Below the pieces are notes generated by a model. The model saw nothing but the letters and a program-made list of their open reading frames with translations. It ran no database searches and had not been told where the DNA came from. A stretch of 64,000 nt of DNA from Succiniclasticum ruminis DSM 9236 (lineage in GTDB: Bacteria > Bacillota > Negativicutes > Acidaminococcales > Acidaminococcaceae). The position numbers and the translations under genes are program-made. Below are positions 1 to 7,575 of the stretch, in pieces. The stretch is taken from positions 345,234 to 409,233 of the forward strand of contig NZ_FONL01000001.1 in assembly GCF_900112895.1 (NCBI RefSeq), read 5' to 3'. The stretch's first letter is position 1. The number at the start of each line of letters is the position of its first letter.

Positions 1-442
1 GTCCGCCGGACAGTTCGTCCAGCTGATAGCTTTCCCGTCCCGGCAGGCCTACATCTTCCAGCGCCAGGCGGGTCCGTTCTTCCGCTTCCTCCGGTGGGAA
101 ACCGTGATTCAGCAGGCTGAATGCCACTTCTTCCCCTGCCGTCAGGGAAACCAGCTGGCTTTCATAATCTTCCAGCATCAGCCCCACCTTCATGGCCAGG
201 TCGGAAACCTTTTTCCCTTTTGTCGATTCGCCCAATACTTTAATCTCACCTGCATAATCGCCGCCGGAATAAAACGGAACGATACCCGTCAAGGCTTTGC
301 ACAGCGTAGTCTTCCCTGCGCCGCTTGGACCAATGATTACAGTAAAAGAGCCTTTTTCAATTTCTATATTCACATTTTTCAGCACCAGATCAGAGCGGAG
401 ATAGTTAAAATAAAAATCGGAAACAGAAATCACGGAATTCAT
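1..442 (-). CDS. ECF/ABC transporter ATP-binding protein, 3' part beyond window
   Basis: This is the N-terminal 147 residues of an ABC ATPase whose 3' end lies outside the window. It carries a Walker A motif (GPSGAGKTT, about residues 38-46) after a short first strand typical of ECF-transporter A subunits, and the reading frame reaches LSGG, the ABC signature, exactly at the edge. The start ATG (442-440) overlaps the TGA of the upstream membrane protein gene (ATGA), so the two are translationally coupled. The known role of such ATPases is to energise uptake of a vitamin or metal together with an S and a T subunit. Substrate cannot be told. Confidence 0.85.
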   Translation of the reverse strand, partial: MNSVISVSDFYFNYLRSDLVLKNVNIEIEKGSFTVIIGPSGAGKTTLCKALTGIVPFYSGGDYAGEIKVLGESTKGKKVSDLAMKVGLMLEDYESQLVSLTAGEEVAFSLLNHGFPPEEAEERTRLALEDVGLPGRESYQLDELSGG

Positions 443-1047
443 TTATCTTCGCCCCCTTCCTGCGCGTAAAACAGTTTCTTTACAGGACGGAACAGACCGA
501 ACGTAATCAGGCCGTTAAGCACGCCGACTACCGCCACTACCGGCAGCATGGCAAAAATCCATACCTTCAGCGGCAGGCCCAGCACTAATTTTAAAATAAA
601 AGTGAACACGCCGCCGGATACAAAGGTGGAAGCAAAGCCGGTAATAAAGGGGGTAAGACGCCAATCTCCCATACGGCAGGCCACAAAGGCTTTCACCAGC
701 AGGCAGCAGGTAGTCGCCCCGCTCAGTTCACTTGCAATGTTCCCCAGCGGGAATGCTGACTTGGACGATGGAATCAATGTCAGGCCGGCAACAAAGCCAA
801 TGCCGATGGCCCGTTTCAAAGGCGGCCGGGTCAGGTTGATGACAATGGAATACATGGCGATGGTCCAGTTGGGAGTGACGCCCCCCACATTAGGGCTTAC
901 CGTATGCAGAATGATACCGATGGCAAACAGCATGGCCGTGATCGCCACCCAGCGGTACCCCTCCTGGTTTGCTTCCACGTGGGTAAGAACTGGCACCGTA
1001 TTGCATTCTTTTTCAGATGCAGTAATATTATTCGTATTTTCTTCCAT
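439..1047 (-). CDS. membrane protein, probable ECF transporter S component
   Basis: A 202-residue integral membrane protein with about five to six hydrophobic segments beginning near residue 35 (WVAITAMLFAIGIIL). Size, topology and coupling to an ABC ATPase gene fit a substrate-binding S component of an energy-coupling-factor transporter; the specific vitamin or metal is not recognisable. I start it at the ATG at 1047 because GGAG stands nine bases upstream; the frame is open further upstream but has no comparable ribosome site. A good promoter (1179-1207) and a 20-bp inverted repeat lie in front of it. It could also belong to a TrpP-like transporter family. Confidence 0.65.
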   Translation of the reverse strand: MEENTNNITASEKECNTVPVLTHVEANQEGYRWVAITAMLFAIGIILHTVSPNVGGVTPNWTIAMYSIVINLTRPPLKRAIGIGFVAGLTLIPSSKSAFPLGNIASELSGATTCCLLVKAFVACRMGDWRLTPFITGFASTFVSGGVFTFILKLVLGLPLKVWIFAMLPVVAVVGVLNGLITFGLFRPVKKLFYAQEGGEDK

Positions 1048-1141
1048 AAAAAGCGCTCCATTCTCTTTCAATAGTCCAACACTGCAACGTTGTTCCGTCT
1101 TGTATGTACTGAAATTAATCATTACCGTTCTATGTTATCAT

Positions 1142-1161
1142 TACCGGAATCTTTTCCGGTA
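1142..1161. promoter_or_regulatory. 20-bp perfect inverted repeat in 5' UTR
   Basis: TACCGGAA-TCTT-TTCCGGTA is an 8-4-8 perfect palindrome just downstream of the predicted promoter of the S-component gene. It could be an operator or a small RNA hairpin. No regulator can be assigned. Confidence 0.45.
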
Positions 1162-1178
1162 TCAGAAAAGATGGTTAC

Positions 1179-1207
1179 ATTATATATCAGAACCGTAATT
1201 ATCACAA
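1179..1207 (-). promoter_or_regulatory. sigma70-type promoter for the ECF S-component gene
   Basis: On the minus strand a TTGTGA -35 (1207-1202) and a perfect TATAAT -10 (1184-1179) are separated by 17 bases. Confidence 0.6.
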
Positions 1208-1236
1208 CTGCTATCGGGTCCATCTTTAATTTATTT

Positions 1237-1264
1237 TTGAAAACTGATTATTCTGTAGTATAAT
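1237..1264 (+). promoter_or_regulatory. sigma70-type promoter for the M48 protease gene
   Basis: TTGAAA (1237-1242) and TATAAT (1259-1264) are 16 bases apart, 50 bases before the chosen ATG of the protease. Confidence 0.6.
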
Positions 1265-1313
1265 TTAAAATAAGCAAATATTTTAGTCAGATATGTTAGA
1301 AAAAGGAGCCTGT

Positions 1314-2225
1314 ATGTTATATAACCTGCTTCGGGACATCTTTGTCCTCAGCCTGACGTTTATAGTGAATTTCCTGATTGTTTCCACCTTTTGGGGACTT
1401 ATAGAACTGTTCAGCCCTATCCGCTGGCAGTGGCTGCAGGAAGGAATGAACTATTTTAATATTCCCTTTACGGAAACAAATATAATTATCGTTTTATCTG
1501 CCCTGACCCTGCTGATTCCCTGCCTGCTGTACCGTACCCGGCTTATGCAGCGTTATCTCTGCTGGTCCATGAACTGCCAGGCCCCCACCGGCGTCGCCGG
1601 GGAACAGCTGAAGCAGGCCATGTCCATCGTCTGCCGGAAGGCCGGACTGGATATGGATGATTATAATTTATACATCTGTAACGCAAAAATGTTGAATGCG
1701 TTTGCAGTGGGCAGTAATAATATCGCGGTCACTCTCCCGCTGTTAACGAATATGAGGGTAAATGAAATCGCCGGTATCCTGGCTCATGAAATGGGGCACA
1801 TCCAGAACCGGGACACCAACACTGCCCTGTTGACCAGCACCATGAGTTCTTTCGGAAATCTGGTCGTGCGAATCTACAGCTTCATCACGCTGGCTCTTCA
1901 GATTATCAGTTTCATCCCCGTCATCGGCTGGATCACCGCCATTATTTCCTGGTTCTTCCTCATACAGATCTGGCTGTTCCAGTTCCTGATGCAGCTGCCC
2001 CTGCATCTTATCACCATGTTCAGTTCCCGGCAGGATGAGTATGAAGCAGACCTGTATGCCTGTAGAATCGGGTTGGGCGCAGAACTGTACAACGGACTTC
2101 TCCTCATCAGCCAGGGAGAATCCCGGATGAGTTTCGCCACCCGCATCTTATCCAGCCATCCCGCCACCGAGCAGCGGTTGGAACGGATCAAGAACTATGT
2201 GAACGCAAACTATAATATGGCGTAA
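1314..2225 (+). CDS. M48-family (HtpX-like) membrane zinc metalloprotease
   Basis: A 303-residue membrane protein with two N-terminal hydrophobic segments and a further pair around residues 180-220. It contains the zinc-protease motif HEMGH (about residues 157-161), followed by an EYEAD third-ligand motif near residue 240, as in HtpX/Ste24-type proteases. The family degrades misfolded membrane proteins on the cytoplasmic side. I chose the ATG at 1314 because AAAGGAG lies five bases upstream; an ATG at 1293 has no such site. It is a monocistronic gene bounded by its own promoter and the strong terminator at 2233-2275. Confidence 0.85.
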   Translation: MLYNLLRDIFVLSLTFIVNFLIVSTFWGLIELFSPIRWQWLQEGMNYFNIPFTETNIIIVLSALTLLIPCLLYRTRLMQRYLCWSMNCQAPTGVAGEQLKQAMSIVCRKAGLDMDDYNLYICNAKMLNAFAVGSNNIAVTLPLLTNMRVNEIAGILAHEMGHIQNRDTNTALLTSTMSSFGNLVVRIYSFITLALQIISFIPVIGWITAIISWFFLIQIWLFQFLMQLPLHLITMFSSRQDEYEADLYACRIGLGAELYNGLLLISQGESRMSFATRILSSHPATEQRLERIKNYVNANYNMA

Positions 2226-2232
2226 AAAATCT

Positions 2233-2275
2233 AACTGCCTGTGACATGAAAATAACCATGTCACAGGCAGTTTTT
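2233..2275. terminator. bidirectional rho-independent terminator
   Basis: A perfect 16-bp stem (2233-2248 with 2257-2272), an 8-base loop and a T-run, placed between the convergent protease and thioredoxin reductase genes. Confidence 0.9.
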
Positions 2276-2294
2276 TATTCTGCTGTATCTTTAA

Positions 2295-3179
2295 TTATTT
2301 CCGGCTCCTCACATATTTTGCCGCCGCAAGCCCTGCCACAGCGCCTTCATAGGCCGCCTTTACCACCTGCAGCAGGCCGCCGGTGCAGTCGCCGGCCGCA
2401 TAGAGTCCGGGCACATTGGTAGCCATCTCTCCGTCAACAACAATACGGTTGTTATCTGTAGCTGCTCCGATTTTACGGGCCAAATCAACGCTGCCTGCAG
2501 TACCCAGCGCAACAAACAGGCCTTGCGCCGGAGTAACGGTTCCGTCTTCCGTTCGCAATCCGCTTACGCGTTCCATCCCAGCCGTGTTTTCCGCTTCCAC
2601 GGCAATGATTTTTTCCTTGTGTACCTCTATGGTGTCCGGTATTTTCACTGCCGGCTCTTTTCCGTTGGTAAACAGCATCACCTTGCTGGCATGGGGCAGC
2701 AAAATTTCCGCTTCGTGCAGGGCATAGTCCCCTTCACCCAGAACCGCCACGGTCTTTTGACGGTAGAAGAACGCATCGCAGATAGCGCAGTAACTTACAC
2801 CTTTGCCTTCTAATTCCTTCAGTCCCGGAATCTTCGGCGCCAGCCGTGTGCTTCCCGCTGTCAGCACTACTGCTTTCGCCTCGCAGGCACGGCCCGGCGT
2901 CTGTACGATAAGCCCGGTAAAATCGTCGTTCATGGCAAGGCCCACCACTTCATCTTCGATAAAGCTTACACCAAGCCGCTTCGCCCCGGCAATCCCGTTT
3001 GCTTCCAGTTCCGCGCCCGTTAATGGCTCGGCCAGACCATAATAATTTTCAATTTTCTCCGCCTTTGCCAACGCCCCGCTGCCCCGGGTGATTACCGTTA
3101 CATCTGCGCCGGCGCGTTTTGCGTACAAAGCAGCGGAAACACCTGCAGGACCGCTGCCGATAATAATAATATCCATCAT
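2295..3179 (-). CDS. trxB: thioredoxin reductase-like FAD/NAD(P)H oxidoreductase
   Basis: A 294-residue flavoprotein that reduces thioredoxin or a related disulfide protein in the cytoplasm. The N-terminus has the FAD-binding GSGPAGVSAALYA motif (residues 8-20), a redox-active CAIC pair lies near residue 130 (YCAICDAF), an NAD(P)H-binding segment follows (VLGEGDYALHEAE; the usual GGGxSA is GEGDYA, as in some low-NADPH-affinity members), and the C-terminal AAGDCTGG FAD motif is present. Length is slightly below the usual 310. It lies seven bases after trxA, last gene of a thioredoxin run. Confidence 0.9.
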   Translation of the reverse strand: MMDIIIIGSGPAGVSAALYAKRAGADVTVITRGSGALAKAEKIENYYGLAEPLTGAELEANGIAGAKRLGVSFIEDEVVGLAMNDDFTGLIVQTPGRACEAKAVVLTAGSTRLAPKIPGLKELEGKGVSYCAICDAFFYRQKTVAVLGEGDYALHEAEILLPHASKVMLFTNGKEPAVKIPDTIEVHKEKIIAVEAENTAGMERVSGLRTEDGTVTPAQGLFVALGTAGSVDLARKIGAATDNNRIVVDGEMATNVPGLYAAGDCTGGLLQVVKAAYEGAVAGLAAAKYVRSRK

Positions 3180-3185
3180 GTTTCC

Positions 3186-3494
3186 TCACGCAAACAGTTT
3201 CAGTACACTTTCCTTTGGCTGGTAGCCAATAGCGGTTCCCGTCAGCTGACCGTCTTTAAAGGCCGCCAGCGTCGGAATGCTCATAACGTTGAAAAGCTGC
3301 GCCAGTTCCGGATTCTCGTCAATATCCACTTTGCATACTTTTAACTCCGGATGTTCTTCCGCAATCGCTTCCACTACAGGAGCCATCATACGGCAGGGAC
3401 CGCACCAGGTCGCCCAAAAGTCAACAAGCGCCGGTTTATCCGCTTTTAATACTTCGTTTTTAAAATTCTCATTGTTAACTACGGTTACTGCCAT
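3186..3494 (-). CDS. trxA: thioredoxin
   Basis: A 102-residue thioredoxin with the canonical WCGPC active site (about residue 30) and the cis-proline segment SIPTLAAF. It is a cytoplasmic dithiol reductant recycled by the reductase encoded next door. Two in-frame ATGs exist; the second (3494) has GAGGG at better spacing than the first (3500), so the true N-terminus is probably MAVTVV. It sits between an atypical thioredoxin gene and trxB, all on one strand and closely spaced. Confidence 0.93.
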   Translation of the reverse strand: MAVTVVNNENFKNEVLKADKPALVDFWATWCGPCRMMAPVVEAIAEEHPELKVCKVDIDENPELAQLFNVMSIPTLAAFKDGQLTGTAIGYQPKESVLKLFA

Positions 3495-3532
3495 TTTCAT
3501 TCCCTCTTTTCTTTACACTGATAACTTACCAT

Positions 3533-3856
3533 CTATTCTACCATGCTCAGCAAAACATGCTCCAGCCGCAGGCCACTGGCCCGTTTAACCCTTTTCCCGT
3601 TTTTAAAAGCAATCGTCGTGGGAATCATCATAATGCCGAACTGCTGCGCAAAAGCAGCATGCTCTTCTACATCCAGCTTGCACACCTTAATTTCAGGATG
3701 CCTGTCCGCAATGGAGTCCAGCGCCGGCTGCTGCATGCGGCAAGGCTGATCCCAATTCGCATAAAAGGTTACCAGAACCGGTTTTTCACACTCCAGCACT
3801 TCCGCCCGAAAATTATCCGGTGTTACAACCACAATGTTTTCTTTCACCTGTTCCAT
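3533..3856 (-). CDS. thioredoxin-like protein with DxxC active site
   Basis: A 107-residue protein that aligns throughout with the neighbouring thioredoxin (PVLVTFYANW, MMIPTTIAFKNG), but the active site reads WDQPC: the attacking N-terminal cysteine is aspartate while the resolving cysteine remains. With one cysteine it cannot do the normal dithiol exchange. Such proteins may act as monothiol carriers, chaperones or peroxidase partners; the actual job is unknown. Ribosome site GAGG lies eight bases upstream of the ATG. It is the first gene of the Trx-like/trxA/trxB trio. Confidence 0.85.
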   Translation of the reverse strand: MEQVKENIVVVTPDNFRAEVLECEKPVLVTFYANWDQPCRMQQPALDSIADRHPEIKVCKLDVEEHAAFAQQFGIMMIPTTIAFKNGKRVKRASGLRLEHVLLSMVE

Positions 3857-3890
3857 AAGGAAATCCTCTTTCTATATATAGCCTGCTTTC

Positions 3891-5054
3891 CTATTCCTTT
3901 TCCGGTTCCGGCAGGAAAAAAGACGCCACTAAGCCAATCAGACCGGCAATCCAGAATATCTGTAAAGCCGGTACAAGCCCCCACCTGTCTGCCATTCCGC
4001 CAACCAGTGGAGCAAAAATACCGCCCAGCGTAGTAGTCAGCCCCAGAGTTACGCCGGAAGCAAACCCGGCATTTTTTGCAAGATAAGTTTGTCCTAAAAC
4101 AACAATAGGACTATACGGCATAAAGATTGCCACTGCCGCCGGAATCAGCAGCACCGTAGCCAGCCGGATATCTGTTGTATGAGTCAGAAGCAGATATGCA
4201 GGTACCATACAGCAAAATGCCGTACGGATTATTTTTACGTAGCCAAACCTGTCGGCCAGCAAACCTCCGCCAAATGTAATGCACGCCCCCAAGGTAAACA
4301 GGATCGACAGAGCCGTAGTCCCCTGAGTAGCAGAAGCATGCAATACAGTCATCCAGTAAATCGGGATAAACGTGTTACTTAGGGTGAACCCGATGGACCG
4401 GGCAAAAATTGGCATGGAAAGGATACCAAAAGCTTTCCAGTTATTCTCTCTGGCTTTCAGCGTACCTTTTTCTGTTTCCTGACCGCCTGCAAGGGCAACC
4501 TGACGCAGTACGTAAGGCATCTTTGTCCAAAGGGCCAAAGCCAGCACCGTATTCACTATGCCAAAAAACAGCAGGGTGTGTATGCCCAGCCGGTAAGCGC
4601 ATATCCCCGCTGCTATCGGACCTATGGCAAAGCCGGCGTTACCACCCACTGAAAACGTACCCAGCGCCTGGCCTTTGGCTTTCGCAGCCATACGGTTTAC
4701 CATCAGGGCTGCCTCAGGATGGAATACCGCACTGCCGACACCGCAAAGCATGGCTGCCGCGAAAATTGCAGAGAAAGATGTGCAGAAGCCCATAAGCGCG
4801 ACTGCCATACCGCAAAACAACGTTCCCAGGGGTATGAACCATGGACGGGAAATACGGTCAGAATAATAACCGAACAGGGGTTGTAATACTGAAGCCACCA
4901 GCACATTGGCAAAAACCAGCGTCCCCGCCGCCTGATAGGATAAATCGTAATTCCGGATAAAGTAAGGCAGCAGAGCAGGAATCGCTCCCTGACACCAGTC
5001 TACGGAAAGATGTCCCAACGAGAAAAGGTATACAGAGGGATCTATCTTTTTCAC
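3891..5054 (-). CDS. MFS transporter of the fosmidomycin-resistance (Fsr) type
   Basis: A 387-residue major facilitator with about 12 membrane segments. The start (HLSVDWCQGAIPALLPYF) and the segment GSAVFHPEAA around residue 105 are hallmarks of the Fsr-like drug exporter family. It probably expels a small toxic compound; the substrate is unknown. The start codon appears to be GTG at 5054, three bases after the upstream L,D-transpeptidase region, and the gene is 34 bases before the thioredoxin-like gene, so it may share an operon with both. Confidence 0.85.
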   Translation of the reverse strand: MKKIDPSVYLFSLGHLSVDWCQGAIPALLPYFIRNYDLSYQAAGTLVFANVLVASVLQPLFGYYSDRISRPWFIPLGTLFCGMAVALMGFCTSFSAIFAAAMLCGVGSAVFHPEAALMVNRMAAKAKGQALGTFSVGGNAGFAIGPIAAGICAYRLGIHTLLFFGIVNTVLALALWTKMPYVLRQVALAGGQETEKGTLKARENNWKAFGILSMPIFARSIGFTLSNTFIPIYWMTVLHASATQGTTALSILFTLGACITFGGGLLADRFGYVKIIRTAFCCMVPAYLLLTHTTDIRLATVLLIPAAVAIFMPYSPIVVLGQTYLAKNAGFASGVTLGLTTTLGGIFAPLVGGMADRWGLVPALQIFWIAGLIGLVASFFLPEPEKE

Positions 5055-5060
5055 ATTACA

Positions 5061-5789
5061 TCACTCTTCAATCACAACTTTCGTGCCCACCCGCACATAC
5101 TGCTTCAGTTCCTCAACATTCCGGTTCTGCAAACGGATACAGCCTTCTGAATCACGAACCCGCATCACATTGGGTTTGTGGGTACCATGGATGCCGATAC
5201 CGCCCCAGGCACCTTTACTCATTGCATCTGTGTCCAGACTGATAAACCAGGGACCGTAAGCCCCTTTTATCTCACCCTTGCCATCACCGAAGTCGTGCGT
5301 CCAACTGCGGGCATCGCAGATTTCATCCACAAGGAACGTTCCTGTCGGGGTCTTCATGTCGCCCCGTTTCTGTTTCTGACCCGGATTTTTCCCAAGGGTG
5401 CAGTCGTACGCTTTGATTACATTGTTTTTATCATCCAGCAGGTACAGTGTGAAGGCACTCTTCTTAATAAATATGTGGTATTTTTTCTGGTCTGCATTCT
5501 GTTTGATCAGCGCCTGTTCCTGTTTTGCCTTCTCTTCAGCTTCCTTTTTTGCCTTCTCCGTAGCTTCTTTTGCTTTCTTCTCTGCTTCTTCCCTGGCTTT
5601 TTGTTCGGCCTCTGCTTTGGCTTTCTTTTCTGCGGCAATCTGTTCCGGCGTCTTCTTCGTTTCTGTTATCTTGGACTTTTCTTTTGGTTTATCTTCTCCG
5701 TCACAACCTGTTATGGCCATAGCACAAAGTATCATCAAAACAGCCATCAGTACTGCCGTAAATTTTGTCAGTTTCCGATTCGTTTTCAT
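5061..5789 (-). CDS. L,D-transpeptidase (YkuD) lipoprotein
   Basis: A 242-residue envelope protein. It has a signal peptide ending in a lipobox (ITGC, Cys about residue 29), a long Lys/Glu/Ala-rich coiled-coil spacer (residues 35-95), then a YkuD domain with the complete catalytic signature: HGTH near residue 200 and SEGCIRL near residue 218. The family forms 3-3 peptidoglycan cross-links or attaches proteins to the wall. I start at 5789 because the signal peptide begins there; the frame stays open upstream without signal features. The adjacent paralogue lacks the catalytic residues. Confidence 0.88.
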   Translation of the reverse strand: MKTNRKLTKFTAVLMAVLMILCAMAITGCDGEDKPKEKSKITETKKTPEQIAAEKKAKAEAEQKAREEAEKKAKEATEKAKKEAEEKAKQEQALIKQNADQKKYHIFIKKSAFTLYLLDDKNNVIKAYDCTLGKNPGQKQKRGDMKTPTGTFLVDEICDARSWTHDFGDGKGEIKGAYGPWFISLDTDAMSKGAWGGIGIHGTHKPNVMRVRDSEGCIRLQNRNVEELKQYVRVGTKVVIEE

Positions 5790-5848
5790 GGCAAACTCAC
5801 TTTCCAGGGCACTGTCAATTTCCACAGATTCCCTAAACACAATACATT

Positions 5849-5902
5849 TTTTATAAAAAGAAAGAGCTATTCCGCAAGCGCTTCTTTGAGGAATAACTCT
5901 TT
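5849..5902 (-). terminator. rho-independent terminator between the two YkuD genes
   Basis: A 13-bp stem (5861-5873 with 5890-5902, one GU pair) followed on the minus strand by a T-rich stretch. It separates the upstream degenerate paralogue from the active L,D-transpeptidase gene. Confidence 0.75.
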
Positions 5903-5911
5903 GACTGCATA

Positions 5912-6616
5912 TCACTCTTTAATCGTAACAACTGTGCCGACCTTCACAAATTTTTTAATCTCTTCGATATCGCTGTTCCGTACCCGTATACTGCCTGCCG
6001 AAGAGGCTCTTCCCAGACCTTCCGGTTTATTTGTACCGGAAATACCGATACCGTTCCATTCACCTTTACTCAGCTCCCGGGTATCCAGGGTGATGAACCA
6101 GGGCCCGTAGGCGCCTTTTCCATCTTCATCGGAAACCCAGTCGGAAGAAGGATTGATGGATTCAACTTTGAAGGTGCCAACCGGCGTCCTTGCGTCACCG
6201 GTTTTTGTTTTCTGGCCCGGGTTACGTCCTACTGCACAGTTATATTCCTTAATCGGAGTCCCGTTGTCCAACAGGGATATACGGTATGCGCTTTTCGTTA
6301 TAACCAGGCTGTAAGTATGGCTCGTTACAGGCTGCGAAGCAACCTTGGCATTTTCAACTTCCTGTTTCTGCGCCTCCGCTTTCTTCGCAATCTCTTCTTG
6401 GCCTTTTTGCTCAACCTTTTCCGTTTCCGTCAGTTTGGGCTGTGCGTTATCCGCAAAGAAGGGTGCTGCGCTCAAGTGGTTATAGGTACCGCTGACAAGC
6501 ACGATCAAAAGACCTGCCGTTACTACTTTGCCAGGCGTACTCCGGCGCATCCAGCGCAACAGTATTGCAAGATAGGCTAACATATATACAAAAATATTAG
6601 GCTTTGATTTTTTCAT
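5912..6616 (-). CDS. YkuD-domain protein with degenerate active site
   Basis: A 234-residue paralogue of the next gene: N-terminal membrane anchor (about residues 34-52), Glu/Lys/Ala-rich spacer, then a YkuD fold with matching landmarks (YNCAVGRNPGQK, TPVGTFKVE, AYGPWFITLDT). At the active site HGTH reads SGTN and SxGCIR reads SAGSIR, so the nucleophilic cysteine is serine and a catalytic histidine is lost. It is unlikely to be a transpeptidase and may bind peptidoglycan or regulate the active copy. Start at ATG 6616; a TTG one codon upstream is less likely. The frame is intact, so it is not a decaying pseudogene by this evidence. Confidence 0.85.
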   Translation of the reverse strand: MKKSKPNIFVYMLAYLAILLRWMRRSTPGKVVTAGLLIVLVSGTYNHLSAAPFFADNAQPKLTETEKVEQKGQEEIAKKAEAQKQEVENAKVASQPVTSHTYSLVITKSAYRISLLDNGTPIKEYNCAVGRNPGQKTKTGDARTPVGTFKVESINPSSDWVSDEDGKGAYGPWFITLDTRELSKGEWNGIGISGTNKPEGLGRASSAGSIRVRNSDIEEIKKFVKVGTVVTIKE

Positions 6617-6837
6617 CAAATCACACCTTTGCAGTCAAAATTAACAGTTCTCAATAGTCGGTTTACCAAAAAAGTCCACAGATGAAAACCGGTTTGGTCA
6701 GATTCATATCATATAATCATATATTACACAAGGAAAATTTTACGCAGGGCAAACTACTATTGTTAGTTTATTATAACATAAAATTACAATATGTAGTACA
6801 GTAAAAACCTATATTTAACAAAAAAGACACAATAACA

Positions 6838-6945
6838 TTACCAGCCAAAGAACGCAATGATGGCAAGCAGAACGATTACAAACGCAAGCAGTTTCAAATT
6901 ATCTTCTTTTGTGCAGGAGATAAAAGTCTTAAACTTTTCACCCAT
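6838..6945 (-). CDS. small membrane protein, 35 residues
   Basis: A short frame of 35 codons with a charged N-terminus (MGEKFKTF) and one C-terminal hydrophobic helix of about 17 residues ending in FFGW. GGAAGG stands nine bases before the ATG at 6945. No family is recognised; coding is supported only by the ribosome site and the membrane-helix composition. Confidence 0.4.
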   Translation of the reverse strand: MGEKFKTFISCTKEDNLKLLAFVIVLLAIIAFFGW

Positions 6946-7087
6946 AATGCCCATCCTTCCCGGCACCGCCGAAGTCTGTAACTCCATCGTACAGAAATAA
7001 CTACAGAAAGTTATTACAGGGTCTGTTTTCAATATTGTTTATTTTACTTCATAAATTATAGTAAAAATCCGAGTAAAAGTCAATTTC

Positions 7088-7426
7088 CTAACTGAGCAGA
7101 AGCATCATTAATGGAAGCGTACCCGCCGCAGTAACCAGATATAAAACAAGGTTCAACAGAAAATGCAGAAACATGTGCTCCTGTGTCTTCATCCTGCGGA
7201 AAACACAGAACAGGGAAACACAGAGATACAGGATAAAACAGACAAGACCAATCAGACACAGCGGCAGAATAAATTCCATAATACTCATATGCCCTTTGCG
7301 GACAATGCCGTCTACGGTGGAAGGGCTGCTGAGATAAGTTACAAACGCCAGAGCCCCTCCAACGGAAAAGATCAGCGTCAATAGTCCGCTTAACCACGAC
7401 AGGAGATAATAAGTCCTGAGTTTCAT
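7088..7426 (-). CDS. hypothetical four-helix membrane protein
   Basis: A 112-residue protein made of four hydrophobic segments (about 5-30, 48-72, 86-110 with a basic loop FRRMKTQE between). GGAGG stands eight bases upstream of the ATG at 7426. An overlapping frame starting at 7433 lacks membrane features and is taken as a shadow. No known family recognised; it faces the divergently transcribed GH3 gene. Confidence 0.6.
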   Translation of the reverse strand: MKLRTYYLLSWLSGLLTLIFSVGGALAFVTYLSSPSTVDGIVRKGHMSIMEFILPLCLIGLVCFILYLCVSLFCVFRRMKTQEHMFLHFLLNLVLYLVTAAGTLPLMMLLLS

Positions 7427-7575
7427 AGCTCATACCTCCACAATTGACAGTGAATCTGAAAAATATTCCCCGTTCTGCGTCACAGCTTTTTTATATCATA
7501 CCATTTTCGGTAAGTACCGCGCAACGCTATAATTTATGATATAATATGAACTACTACAATAGATTCGGAGAATGG

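Noticed and set aside
5790-5915. N-terminal extension of the active L,D-transpeptidase
   Set aside because: The extra 42 codons read through the terminator hairpin and would hide the lipoprotein signal peptide.
5178-6110. 310-residue plus-strand frame opposite the YkuD genes
   Set aside because: Its Phe/Cys/Leu-rich repeats are the antisense of the Lys/Glu coiled-coil spacers; it is a shadow.
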